From assembly GCF_030063145.1 (NCBI RefSeq), contig NZ_JASISM010000001.1, positions 806,001-870,000 of the forward strand: a DNA stretch of 64,000 bases, written 5' to 3'. Below are positions 17,837 to 25,571 of the stretch, piece by piece (position 1 is the first letter of the stretch; the number at the start of each line of letters is the position of its first letter). Made by a program: the position numbers and the translations under genes. This DNA is from Cryobacterium sp. PH31-L1. Its GTDB lineage: Bacteria; Actinomycetota; Actinomycetes; Actinomycetales; Microbacteriaceae. The notes beneath the pieces are model-generated. The model was not told the DNA's origin, did not search any database, and saw nothing but the letters and a program-made list of their open reading frames with translations.

Positions 17837-18999
17837 GCTACGAACTCACCCCCGAATACCAGGCCCTGCGCAACACCGTGCGCGACTTCGCCGACACCGT
17901 CGTCGCCCCGGCCGCCTACGAGTACGACACCAAGCGGAGCCTGCCCTACGGCATCATCGCGCAGATGGGGGAGCTGGGCCTGTTCGGCCTGCCGTTCCCC
18001 GTCGAGTACGGCGGCCAGGGCAAGGACTACTTCGCGCTCTGCCTCGCCGTTGAGCAGCTCGCCCGCGCCGACCAGAGCATCGCCGTCACTCTCGAGGCCG
18101 GCGTTGGCCTCGGCATCATGCCGGTCTACCGCAGCGGCACCGAGGCACAGAAGCAGGAATGGGTTCCCCGCCTCGCGAGCGGCTCCGCGCTCGCCGCATT
18201 CGGCCTCACCGAAGCGGATGCCGGTTCAGACGCCGCCGGCACCAAGACCACCGCCGCCTTGGAAGACGGCGAATGGGTGATCAATGGCACCAAGCAGTTC
18301 ATCACCAACTCCGGCTCCGATATCACCCAGCTGGTCACGGTGACCGCCGTCACGGGAGAGTCGACCAGGGCCGACGGCTCGATCAAGAAGGAACTCACCG
18401 CGATCCTGGTTCCGACCCCGACCCCCGGATTCACCGCGCTACCGCCCTACGACAAGGTCGGCTGGCACACCTCCGACACGCATCCGCTCGTGTTCGACAA
18501 CGTGCGTGTGCCCGGCGCCAACCTGCTCGGCGAGCGCGGTCGTGGCTTCGCCAACTTCGTGCAGACCCTCGACGAGGGCCGCATCGCCTTCGCCGCGCTC
18601 TGCACGGGCGCTGCGCAGGGCTGCCTCGAAGAGTCGATCCGCTACGCGAACAGCCGCAACGTCTTCGGCCGGTCGATCGGTTCCAACCAGCACATCGCCT
18701 TCAAGATCGCCCGGATGCAGGCGCGCGTGCACACCGCACGCCTTGCCTACTACGACGCCGCACTGAAGATGATCAACGGCAAGCCGTTCAAGATGGAGGC
18801 CTCGATAGCCAAAATGGTCGGCAGCGAAGCTGCAATGGACAATGCCCGCGACGCGACGCAGATCTTCGGCGGATACGGCTTCATGAACGAGAATCCGGTC
18901 GCGCGGCACTATCGTGATTCGAAGGTGCTCGAGCTCGGCGAGGGCACGACCGAGGTGCAGCTCATGGTCATCTCGCGGGCCCTGGGCTTCGCCGGCTGA
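17833..18999 (+). CDS. fadE19: Acyl-CoA dehydrogenase, branched-chain type (FadE19/AcdH-like)
   Basis: A 388-residue FAD enzyme. Family motifs: FGLTEADAGSDAAGTKTTA, NGTKQFITNSGSD, RNVFGRSIGSNQHIAFKIA and QIFGGYGFMNENPVARHYRD. The C-terminal LELGEGTTEVQ has the Glu that serves as catalytic base in most acyl-CoA dehydrogenases; mammalian isovaleryl-CoA dehydrogenase lacks a Glu here. It is therefore best described as a broad branched-chain enzyme (isovaleryl-, isobutyryl- or 2-methylbutyryl-CoA). It sits between the carboxylase and MaoC genes, as in M. tuberculosis Rv2500c. Confidence 0.88.
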   Translation: MSYELTPEYQALRNTVRDFADTVVAPAAYEYDTKRSLPYGIIAQMGELGLFGLPFPVEYGGQGKDYFALCLAVEQLARADQSIAVTLEAGVGLGIMPVYRSGTEAQKQEWVPRLASGSALAAFGLTEADAGSDAAGTKTTAALEDGEWVINGTKQFITNSGSDITQLVTVTAVTGESTRADGSIKKELTAILVPTPTPGFTALPPYDKVGWHTSDTHPLVFDNVRVPGANLLGERGRGFANFVQTLDEGRIAFAALCTGAAQGCLEESIRYANSRNVFGRSIGSNQHIAFKIARMQARVHTARLAYYDAALKMINGKPFKMEASIAKMVGSEAAMDNARDATQIFGGYGFMNENPVARHYRDSKVLELGEGTTEVQLMVISRALGFAG

Positions 19000-19021
19000 C
19001 CTGATCGAATTGGAGAAGCGG

Positions 19022-19519
19022 ATGACCCACCCCGGTACCCCAGCACGCCACCTGGTTCAGCAGCGCGGTCTCTACTTCGAGGAGTTCGATCTCGATGCCC
19101 TGTACCAGCACCGCCCCGGTCGCACGGTGACCGAGGCCGACAACGTGCTGTTCACGACAATGACCATGAACACGCAGGCGCTGCATCTCGATGCGGCGTG
19201 GTCGGCCACGCAGCCGTTCGGCGAACGCCTGGTGAATTCCATGTTCACCCTGTCGACGATGGTCGGCAGTTCCGTCGCCCAGCTGACTCAGGGCACGATC
19301 GTGGCGAACCTGGGATTTTCGACCGTGACGTTTCCGCATCCGCTGCACCACGGCGACACCCTCTACTCGGAGACCATCGTCACCGATAAACGGTTGTCGA
19401 AGAGCCGCCCCGGTCAGGGCATCATCACGCTCGAACACACCGGCCGTAACCAACACGGAGTGGTCGTCGGCTCGGCCGTGCGCACCGTGCTGGTCTGGTG
19501 CCGCGGGGGCACAGCATGA
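19022..19519 (+). CDS. MaoC-like (R)-specific enoyl-CoA hydratase
   Basis: A 165-residue hot-dog-fold hydratase. MaoC features include YFEEFDLDALYQHRPGRTVTEADNVLFT, where family members bear the catalytic Asp/His region, and NLGFSTVTFPHPLHHGDTLYSE. The start is ATG 19022 with GGAG upstream. Corresponds to M. tuberculosis Rv2499c, which lies beside the CitE-like lyase gene and is thought to hydrate an enoyl-CoA made in this pathway (itaconyl-CoA type). It overlaps the lyase gene by ATGA. Confidence 0.85.
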   Translation: MTHPGTPARHLVQQRGLYFEEFDLDALYQHRPGRTVTEADNVLFTTMTMNTQALHLDAAWSATQPFGERLVNSMFTLSTMVGSSVAQLTQGTIVANLGFSTVTFPHPLHHGDTLYSETIVTDKRLSKSRPGQGIITLEHTGRNQHGVVVGSAVRTVLVWCRGGTA

Positions 19520-20454
19520 GCGGCCCGTTCAATGGAGACCCATTCGGGGGTGACCCGTTCGACGAGGGTACCTTCGACTACAACAGCGAACCGGTCGGAC
19601 CCGATCCGTTTGACGACAGCCCCGCCGGGCTCAGCCCGTTCACCCCGGCCCCGTTCACCCTTGGCCCCGCACTGCTGTTCTGTCCCGCCGACCGGCCCGA
19701 GCGCTACGAGAAGGCCGCTGAGCGCGCCGACGCCGTCATTCTCGACCTGGAAGACGCCGTCGCGCCGGCCGACCGGGCAGCGGCGCGGCGGTCGCTGGTC
19801 GAGCATCCGCTGGACCCGGCCAGCACGATCGTGCGGATCAACCCGGCCGAAACCGAAGATTTCGCGCTCGATCTGGCTGCGCTCGAACGCACCGATTACC
19901 GCGAGGTCATGCTGGCCAAGACTGTCAGCGCCGGGCAGGTCGAACGACTGGCCGGGTTTCGGGTGATTGCCCTGTGCGAAACCGCCGCCGGTGTGCTCTC
20001 GGCCACCGAAATCTCCGCCGAGCGCAACGTCGTCGCGCTCATGTGGGGCGCCGAAGACCTCGTGGCCTCGCTCGGAGGCACGTCGAGCCGGTTCCCGGAC
20101 GGTCGCTATCGTGACGTCGCCCGTCAGGCGCGCTCCCAGGTGTTGCTGGCCGCCCGTGCCCACGACAAGGCGGCGATCGACACGGTGCACCTGGACATCA
20201 CCGACACGGCCGGGCTTGAGCTCGAGGCAGCGGATGCCGTCGCCAGCGGTTTCACCGCCACCGCGTGCATCCACCCGAGCCAGGTCGCCGTCATTCGCTT
20301 CGCCTACCAGCCGACGGCCGCCGAGGTGGACTATGCCCTCGGTCTGCTCGAGGCCGCCGCCAGCGCGCGCGGCGTCTTCCAGCACGAGGGCCGCATGATC
20401 GACGGCCCGGTCTTGCGTCACGCCGAGGCCGTGTTGCGCCGCGCCGCCCGCTGA
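19516..20454 (+). CDS. CitE-like beta-hydroxyacyl-CoA lyase with a DPF-rich N-terminal extension
   Basis: A 312-residue protein of the HpcH/HpaI aldolase/CitE family. The TIM-barrel core starts near residue 50 (LGPALLFCPADRPERYEKAA) and holds AVILDLEDAVAPADR, IVRINPAETEDF, CETAAGVLSATEI and LMWGAEDLVASLGG, which carry the acidic Mg ligands. The M. tuberculosis homologue Rv2498c is reported to cleave (S)-citramalyl-CoA and (R)-HMG-CoA, linking itaconate and leucine catabolism. The first 50 residues are an unusual acidic, DPF-repeat linker not typical of the family. Start ATG 19516, overlapping the MaoC stop. Confidence 0.85.
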   Translation: MSGPFNGDPFGGDPFDEGTFDYNSEPVGPDPFDDSPAGLSPFTPAPFTLGPALLFCPADRPERYEKAAERADAVILDLEDAVAPADRAAARRSLVEHPLDPASTIVRINPAETEDFALDLAALERTDYREVMLAKTVSAGQVERLAGFRVIALCETAAGVLSATEISAERNVVALMWGAEDLVASLGGTSSRFPDGRYRDVARQARSQVLLAARAHDKAAIDTVHLDITDTAGLELEAADAVASGFTATACIHPSQVAVIRFAYQPTAAEVDYALGLLEAAASARGVFQHEGRMIDGPVLRHAEAVLRRAAR

Positions 20455-20494
20455 CCGCCATCACGCACTCACGTGTTGGCGAACGCCCGATTTG

Positions 20495-20564
20495 CGGGCC
20501 GGGCCCATCTTGCGAAACTGGGCCCATGATCTATCGTGGTCCCAGTTTCCGGGCCCGGGCCCGG
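20495..20564. terminator. GC-rich nested inverted repeat between convergent genes
   Basis: GAAACTGGG (20514-20522) pairs with CCCAGTTTC (20541-20549). Outside it, GGGCCGGGCCC (20496-20506) faces a perfect 16-base palindrome, CCGGGCCCGGGCCCGG (20549-20564). The element lies between the 3' ends of the convergent lyase and peroxidase genes. It could act as a bidirectional transcription terminator, but no T-run follows. Confidence 0.5.
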
Positions 20565-20582
20565 AAAGAATGGAAGCGCAGG

Positions 20583-21086
20583 TCAGGCGGCCTTGGCGGG
20601 CAGGACCTTCTCGATGGCTTCGACGATCTCGGTCGACTCCGGCTCGACCGAGGAGGCGAAACGGTCGACGATCTCACCGGTCGGGGTGACCAGGAACTTC
20701 TCGAAGTTCCACTTGATCAGGCCGGGCAGCAGTCCCTGCTTGAACTTGGTGAGCTCCGCGTAGAGCGGATGCTGGTGCTTGCCCCGCACGTCCACCTTGG
20801 CCGTCATCGGAAAGGTCACCCCGTAGGTCATGCCGCAGAATTCCGAGATGTCGGCCTCGGTTCCTGGCTCCTGGCCCATGAACTGGTTGCTCGGCAGCCC
20901 GAGCACGACGAGTCCCTCGTCGGCGTAGCGCTGGTAGAGCGACTCCAGTCCGGCGTACTGCGGGGTGAAACCGCACTTCGAGGCCACGTTGACCACGAGA
21001 ACAGTCTTGCCTTGGTAGGCGCTGAAGGTTGTTTCTGTTCCGTCGATGAGGGTGAGGGGGATGTCGTACAGCGCAGATGAAGTCAT
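20583..21086 (-). CDS. Glutathione peroxidase family protein (thioredoxin-dependent type likely)
   Basis: A 167-residue GPx-fold peroxidase. The catalytic Cys is in VASKCGFTPQY (about residue 38), with Gln in LGLPSNQF and Trp in IKWNFEKFL completing the triad. A second Cys in EADISEFCGMTYG is placed as the resolving cysteine of thioredoxin-dependent peroxidases, fitting an actinobacterium that lacks glutathione. A TAAAAT box (21093-21098, minus strand) lies six bases before ATG 21086, so the mRNA looks leaderless. Confidence 0.87.
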   Translation of the reverse strand: MTSSALYDIPLTLIDGTETTFSAYQGKTVLVVNVASKCGFTPQYAGLESLYQRYADEGLVVLGLPSNQFMGQEPGTEADISEFCGMTYGVTFPMTAKVDVRGKHQHPLYAELTKFKQGLLPGLIKWNFEKFLVTPTGEIVDRFASSVEPESTEIVEAIEKVLPAKAA

Positions 21087-21120
21087 TGGAAGATTTTATC
21101 TGCGAAAGCCTCCATGCTGG

Positions 21121-21177
21121 CTGCACGGCACCTGTGTAGCTGCAGGCCGTCGATGTACCTGCACGGTGCCTGTGTAG
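21121..21177 (+). repeat. Two direct repeats of 19 bases, 38 bases apart
   Basis: CTGCACGGCACCTGTGTAG (21121-21139) and CTGCACGGTGCCTGTGTAG (21159-21177) differ only at two central bases. They lie upstream of the peroxidase gene on the opposite strand, and about 250 bases before the 58-residue gene. They could be paired regulator sites. Confidence 0.5.
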
Positions 21178-21427
21178 ATCCTGCGTTTCCCCCAAATGGG
21201 TGGCAGGCTCGGGTAATCTGGTATCAGCTCAGAAATCATGGCGGTCCACTAGAGGATCCGGGTTTCTGCAGCCCGCGCGGCGCAGCGCATTCTTTCCGCC
21301 GACCGGGCCACCACCCCTGTTTCACTCGAATCAGCTACGCCAATGCGTACCGCTGTCACTCTCGAACGAGACTGTGTGCTCTGACTAGTCGTCGGCATCC
21401 GCTAGTACTAATCGCACCAGGAGCACC

Positions 21428-21604
21428 ATGAATTCCTACGTATCGAAGTCCACCCAGCGCAGCACCAGCGCGAACGAGTACGTCACGCACGACGTTCGTC
21501 GCGCGATCACTGCAACCGGCTACGTCAGCGGCACCGCGCAGCACCTCGAAGCCGGCGACTACGTCTCCCCGCAGCCGAGCGGTGCCGGGCACCGCTCCGC
21601 GTAG
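21428..21604 (+). CDS. Small protein of 58 residues, unknown function
   Basis: ATG 21428 follows AGGAG (21419-21423) at a good distance, and the gene ends at TAG 21602-21604. The product begins MNSYVSKSTQRSTSANEYVT and continues with ATGYVSGTAQHLEAGDYVSP. It is polar, rich in Ser, Thr and Tyr, with repeated YV pairs and no membrane segment or cysteine. A strong hairpin terminator follows 35 bases later, and a TAGTAC/TACTAAT-like -10 region lies just before it. I suspect conservation in Microbacteriaceae but cannot test it. Confidence 0.65.
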   Translation: MNSYVSKSTQRSTSANEYVTHDVRRAITATGYVSGTAQHLEAGDYVSPQPSGAGHRSA

Positions 21605-21639
21605 CCATCGGCCAGGCCGCTTGAGCGGTGAGCAACACC

Positions 21640-21676
21640 AAAAGAGGGACTCCGCCACGCGCGGGGTCCCTTTTTT
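21640..21676 (+). terminator. Rho-independent terminator after the 58-residue gene
   Basis: GGGACTCCGC (21646-21655) pairs with GCGGGGTCCC (21661-21670) around a short loop and is followed by TTTTTT (21671-21676). Confidence 0.85.
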
Positions 21677-21876
21677 GTGACCGAAAACGCCGCGTGTTGA
21701 TGCATCGGTAGACTAGTGAGGTATCTGGCCGGTATTTTGCTTGCCCGCCAGGCACGACACGAGGTACGCGTATGCGCGCTGAAGCCCCCTGAGTATTGCT
21801 CGCTGGCTTTCGGTATGCCCGATCTCGGTCCCCACACACCTGGACATGCAGTACCGCAGACAACGAAATGAGATTC

Positions 21877-23562
21877 ATGAATAACCACTACCTCGACCTG
21901 AGCACTCCGCCGGCACTGCCGGCTCGCGGCATGCGTATCATCCCGCTCGGAGGCCTCGGCGAGATCGGCCGCAACATGACCGTCTTCGAGCACAAGGGAA
22001 AGCTGCTCATCATCGACTGCGGCGTTCTCTTCCCCGAAGACAACCAGCCCGGCATCAACGTGATCCTGCCCGACTTCACCGCCATCCGTGACCGCCTGCA
22101 GGACATCGAGGCCATCGTGCTCACCCACGGCCACGAAGACCACATCGGCGCAGTTCCGTACCTGCTCAAAGAACGCGGCGACATTCCGGTCGTCGGTTCC
22201 AAGCTCACCCTGGCCTTCCTCGCTGCGAAGCTGCAGGAGCACCGCCTCAGCCAGAACTTCATCGAGGTGAAAGAGGGCGAGCGCCGCACGATCGGCCAGT
22301 TCGACCTCGAGTTCATCGCCGTCAACCACTCCATCCCCGACGGCCTGGCCATCGCCATTCGTACCGAAGCCGGCCTCGTTCTCGCGACCGGTGACTTCAA
22401 GATGGACCAGTTCCCGCTCGACAAGCGCCTCACCGACCTCGGCGCCTTCGCACGCCTGGCCGAAGAGGGCGTCGACCTGTTCATGACGGACTCGACCAAC
22501 GCCGAGGTCCCCGGCTTCACCACCGCCGAGAAGGACATCGGACCGGCGATCGACACCGTGTTCCGCACCTCCCCGCGCCGCATCATCGTGTCGAGCTTCG
22601 CCAGCCACGTGCACCGCATCCAGCAGGTCATCGATGCTGCCGTCAAGCACAACCGCAAGGTGGCCTTCGTCGGCCGCTCCATGGTGCGCAACATGGGCAT
22701 CGCGAGCGAGCTTGGCTACCTCAACATTCCCAAGGGCCTGCTCGTGGACATGAAGGCACTCGAGCGCATGAAGGACGACAAGGTCGTTCTCATCTGCACC
22801 GGTTCGCAGGGTGAGCCGATGGCCGCCCTGTCCCGCATGGCCAACCGCGAGCACGTCATCAAAATCGGCGAGGGCGACACCGTGCTGCTCGCTAGCTCGC
22901 TGATCCCCGGCAACGAGAACTCCATCTACCGCGTCATCAACGGCCTGATCCGTTGGGGCGCGAACGTCGTGCACAAGGGCAACGCCAAGGTGCACGTCTC
23001 CGGTCACGCCAGTGCCGGCGAGCTTGTTTACTGCTACAACATCGTCAAGCCGGTCAACGTCATGCCGATCCACGGCGAATGGCGTCACTTGACAGCCAAC
23101 GCCGACCTCGCCATCGCGACCGGTGTGGCCGAAGAGAACGTCATCGTCGTCGAAGATGGCGTTGTCGTCGACCTCATCGACGGTCACGCCAAGGTCACCG
23201 GCCGTGTCGTCGCCGACTACGTCTTCGTCGACGGGATGACCGTGGGCGGGGCAGCATCCGCTGCGATGGAAGATCGCCGTAAGCTCGCCGAGGACGGCAC
23301 CATCACCATCCTCGGAATTCTCAACGCCAAGACCGGCACGCTCTCCGAGCCGGTCGAGTTCCTGGCGCGCGGATTCGTGCACGACGACGAATGGGTCAAG
23401 GGAGCGACCAAGGTCATCGACGAGGCCATGAAGGCCGCGAACCGCATCAAGATCGTCGACGGCGCCGAGCTCGAAGACCTGTTCACGCAGTCCGTGAGCC
23501 GCTGGATGAACCGCAAGTACCGTCGCAGCCCCGTCATCACCTCCGTGGTGGTCGACGCGTAA
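21877..23562 (+). CDS. rnj: Ribonuclease J
   Basis: A 561-residue metallo-beta-lactamase/beta-CASP ribonuclease. The zinc motif LTHGHEDHIGAVP (HxHxDH), the downstream metal ligands in VNHSIPDGLA and ATGDFKMDQ, and the beta-CASP motifs VSSFASHVHRIQQ and VSGHASAGEL are all present. It has 5' exonuclease and endonuclease roles in mRNA decay and rRNA maturation. Start ATG 21877 (MNNHYLDLSTPP) is chosen because the core motif MRIIPLGGLGEIGRNMTVFE follows at the usual distance. A TAGACT box at 21709-21714 could give a leader of about 160 bases. Confidence 0.92.
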   Translation: MNNHYLDLSTPPALPARGMRIIPLGGLGEIGRNMTVFEHKGKLLIIDCGVLFPEDNQPGINVILPDFTAIRDRLQDIEAIVLTHGHEDHIGAVPYLLKERGDIPVVGSKLTLAFLAAKLQEHRLSQNFIEVKEGERRTIGQFDLEFIAVNHSIPDGLAIAIRTEAGLVLATGDFKMDQFPLDKRLTDLGAFARLAEEGVDLFMTDSTNAEVPGFTTAEKDIGPAIDTVFRTSPRRIIVSSFASHVHRIQQVIDAAVKHNRKVAFVGRSMVRNMGIASELGYLNIPKGLLVDMKALERMKDDKVVLICTGSQGEPMAALSRMANREHVIKIGEGDTVLLASSLIPGNENSIYRVINGLIRWGANVVHKGNAKVHVSGHASAGELVYCYNIVKPVNVMPIHGEWRHLTANADLAIATGVAEENVIVVEDGVVVDLIDGHAKVTGRVVADYVFVDGMTVGGAASAAMEDRRKLAEDGTITILGILNAKTGTLSEPVEFLARGFVHDDEWVKGATKVIDEAMKAANRIKIVDGAELEDLFTQSVSRWMNRKYRRSPVITSVVVDA

Positions 23563-23574
23563 GCAGCACCGAAC

Positions 23575-23613
23575 AGAAAGGGCCGCATCCTCCACGAGGA
23601 TGCGGCCCTTTCT
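23575..23613. terminator. Bidirectional terminator between rnj and prfC
   Basis: A perfect 18-base stem, AGAAAGGGCCGCATCCTC (23575-23592) with GAGGATGCGGCCCTTTCT (23596-23613), around a CAC loop. Its ends are A-rich and T-rich, so it can serve both convergent genes. Confidence 0.9.
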
Positions 23614-23628
23614 GGTTGAAAGAACCAG

Positions 23629-25242
23629 CTACATGAAGACTTCGGCGGTCGCGTTCGCGATGTCGATCAGCACAAGCTTCGGGTTCTCCTTGGCAATGGC
23701 CTGCAGGCGCCACGGAGTGCTGAACAGGGCGAGCAGGGTGCCGTCGGAGCGGGTGAATACCTCCACCTGGCGGGTGCCGGCGAGCACGAGCGCGCTCTCC
23801 TTGTCGGTCTTGCGGGCCACCTGGTAGGGCAGGGCTTCCATGCGGATATCCGCGTGGAAGTCGTGCACCATGCGGTCTTCGACCACCTCGAACTGCATCG
23901 GTCCGACGGCGCCGAGCACGGGAGCCTGCTCGCCGCGCACCTCGGAACGCATCACCTGGATGACACCCTCGTGGTCGAGCTGGTCGATGCCGCGGCGAAA
24001 CTGCTTGTGCTTGCTCGAGTCCACGGGGCGGATCGCCCGAAAATGTTCGGGGGAGAACAGCGGCAGCGGCGGAAACTCCACCCGCTCGTCTTCAAAGATC
24101 GAATCGCCCACCCGCAGCGCTGACGCGTTGACGAGCCCCACGATGTCGCCGGGCCAGGCCTGGTCCGTGACGGTGCGTTCCTTGCCGAACAACTGCTGGG
24201 CATACTTGGTGGCGAACGGCCGCCCGGTCGCCGCGTGCGTGACGATCATGCCGCGGCGAAATTCGCCCGAGCACACGCGAACGAAGGCCACGTGGTCGCG
24301 GTGCGCGGAGTTCATGCCGGACTGTACCTTGAACACGAAACCGGAGAACGGTGAGGTGACCTTTCGCGGGTTGCCGTCGATGTCGATGCGGGCTTCGGCC
24401 GGCGGCGCGAACTCCACCAGGGTGTCGAGCAGCTGCTGCACGCCAAAGTTGGCCACGGCCGCGCAGAACAGCACCGGGGTGGTCTGACCGTCGAGAAACA
24501 GCTCGGAGTCGTGATTTTGCGACTCAACGTCGAGCAGCTCGGATTCTTCGACAGCGGATGCCCAGGCCGGGCCTTCCTCGATCGCCGCATCGGCGGCATC
24601 CAGCCGCACCGATTCGGCCACTGTCGCACCGCCCGCCGTGCGGGTGAAGCGCAGAAAGTCGCCGGAGCGGCGATCGAGCACGCCGCGCAGGTCGCCGGCT
24701 TCGCCGACCGGCCAGTTCAGCGGGGTCGGCAGCAGGCCGGTGCGGGTCTGGATCTCGTCCATCAGGGCCAGGGGAGTGTCGCCGGGGCGGTCCCACTTGT
24801 TAATGACGGTGATGACCGGCAGGCCGCGCTGCTTGCAAACGGCAAACAGCTTCATGGTTTGCGGCTCGAGACCCTTGGCGGCGTCGACGAGCATCACCGC
24901 GGCATCCACTGCGGAGAGCACTCGAAAGGTGTCCTCGGAGAAGTCGGCGTGGCCCGGGGTGTCGACGAGGTTGATCACGGCGTCATGGTATTCAAACTGA
25001 ATGGCGGCGCTGGTGACCGAGATACCGCGAGCCTTTTCCATCTCCATCCAGTCCGAGACGGTGCCGCTACGGCCGGCCTTGCCGTGGGTGGCACCGGCTG
25101 AGGTGATGGCGCGGGCGTGCAGCAGAAGGGCCTCGGTCAGAGTGGACTTGCCCGCGTCGGGGTGGCTGATCACCGCGAATGTGCGGCGACGGAGGGCCTC
25201 GCGGGGAACCTGTGGGTTGGGCACGGAGGCGTCGGTGGTCAT
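23629..25242 (-). CDS. prfC: Peptide chain release factor 3
   Basis: A 537-residue translational GTPase. G1 is AVISHPDAGKSTLTEALLL (about residues 22-40), G3 DTPGHADFSEDT and G4 VINKWDRPG. The RF3-specific SDWMEMEKARGISVTSAAIQFEY separates it from EF-G. It removes RF1/RF2 from ribosomes after peptide release. Start ATG 25242 is used, with AGGAAAG upstream; the frame is open further upstream but without family sequence. Convergent with rnj. Confidence 0.92.
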   Translation of the reverse strand: MTTDASVPNPQVPREALRRRTFAVISHPDAGKSTLTEALLLHARAITSAGATHGKAGRSGTVSDWMEMEKARGISVTSAAIQFEYHDAVINLVDTPGHADFSEDTFRVLSAVDAAVMLVDAAKGLEPQTMKLFAVCKQRGLPVITVINKWDRPGDTPLALMDEIQTRTGLLPTPLNWPVGEAGDLRGVLDRRSGDFLRFTRTAGGATVAESVRLDAADAAIEEGPAWASAVEESELLDVESQNHDSELFLDGQTTPVLFCAAVANFGVQQLLDTLVEFAPPAEARIDIDGNPRKVTSPFSGFVFKVQSGMNSAHRDHVAFVRVCSGEFRRGMIVTHAATGRPFATKYAQQLFGKERTVTDQAWPGDIVGLVNASALRVGDSIFEDERVEFPPLPLFSPEHFRAIRPVDSSKHKQFRRGIDQLDHEGVIQVMRSEVRGEQAPVLGAVGPMQFEVVEDRMVHDFHADIRMEALPYQVARKTDKESALVLAGTRQVEVFTRSDGTLLALFSTPWRLQAIAKENPKLVLIDIANATAEVFM

Positions 25243-25472
25243 GGCTGCTTTCCTGCGGCTGATTCGGGCAGGATACCTAGCCAGTCGATCGATCACGTGA
25301 TTCGACAGCCGGCGGCCCAGGGCGGATGTGCACCTGCACAGGTAGCCCAATTTTTGCGCAATCTTCAGTCTAACAAATCGGGGGCGCACCGACTGGCGGC
25401 CTGCAGCCACCGCCCCCTGTTCGGCCGCTCGCGACGTACATTTTGGTAACGGTTTAGCGTGCCGCCGGGAAA

Positions 25473-25494
25473 TGTCGGTGGCCTCGCCTAAAGT
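25473..25494 (+). promoter_or_regulatory. PafBC-type (RecA-NDp-like) promoter motif upstream of the aldo/keto reductase
   Basis: TGTCGGTG (25473-25480), eight bases, then TAAAGT (25489-25494). This is an exact match to the mycobacterial TGTCRGYG-N8-TANNNT motif. The rest of the 25243-25571 gap shows no gene. Confidence 0.6.
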
Positions 25495-25571
25495 CGGGCC
25501 AAGAGCACTTTACGACGAGAAAACCCGGCGGTAAGCACAGGTCGGGCGAGCACCCTGGGAGGAGAACGCAA

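Noticed and set aside
21559..23595. Open frame of 678 codons opposite RNase J
   Set aside because: Antisense shadow of rnj, low-complexity product, no motifs. The same applies to the long frames opposite metE (52921-55065), lhr (61779-63821), ftsK (39515-41125) and miaB (46029-47642).
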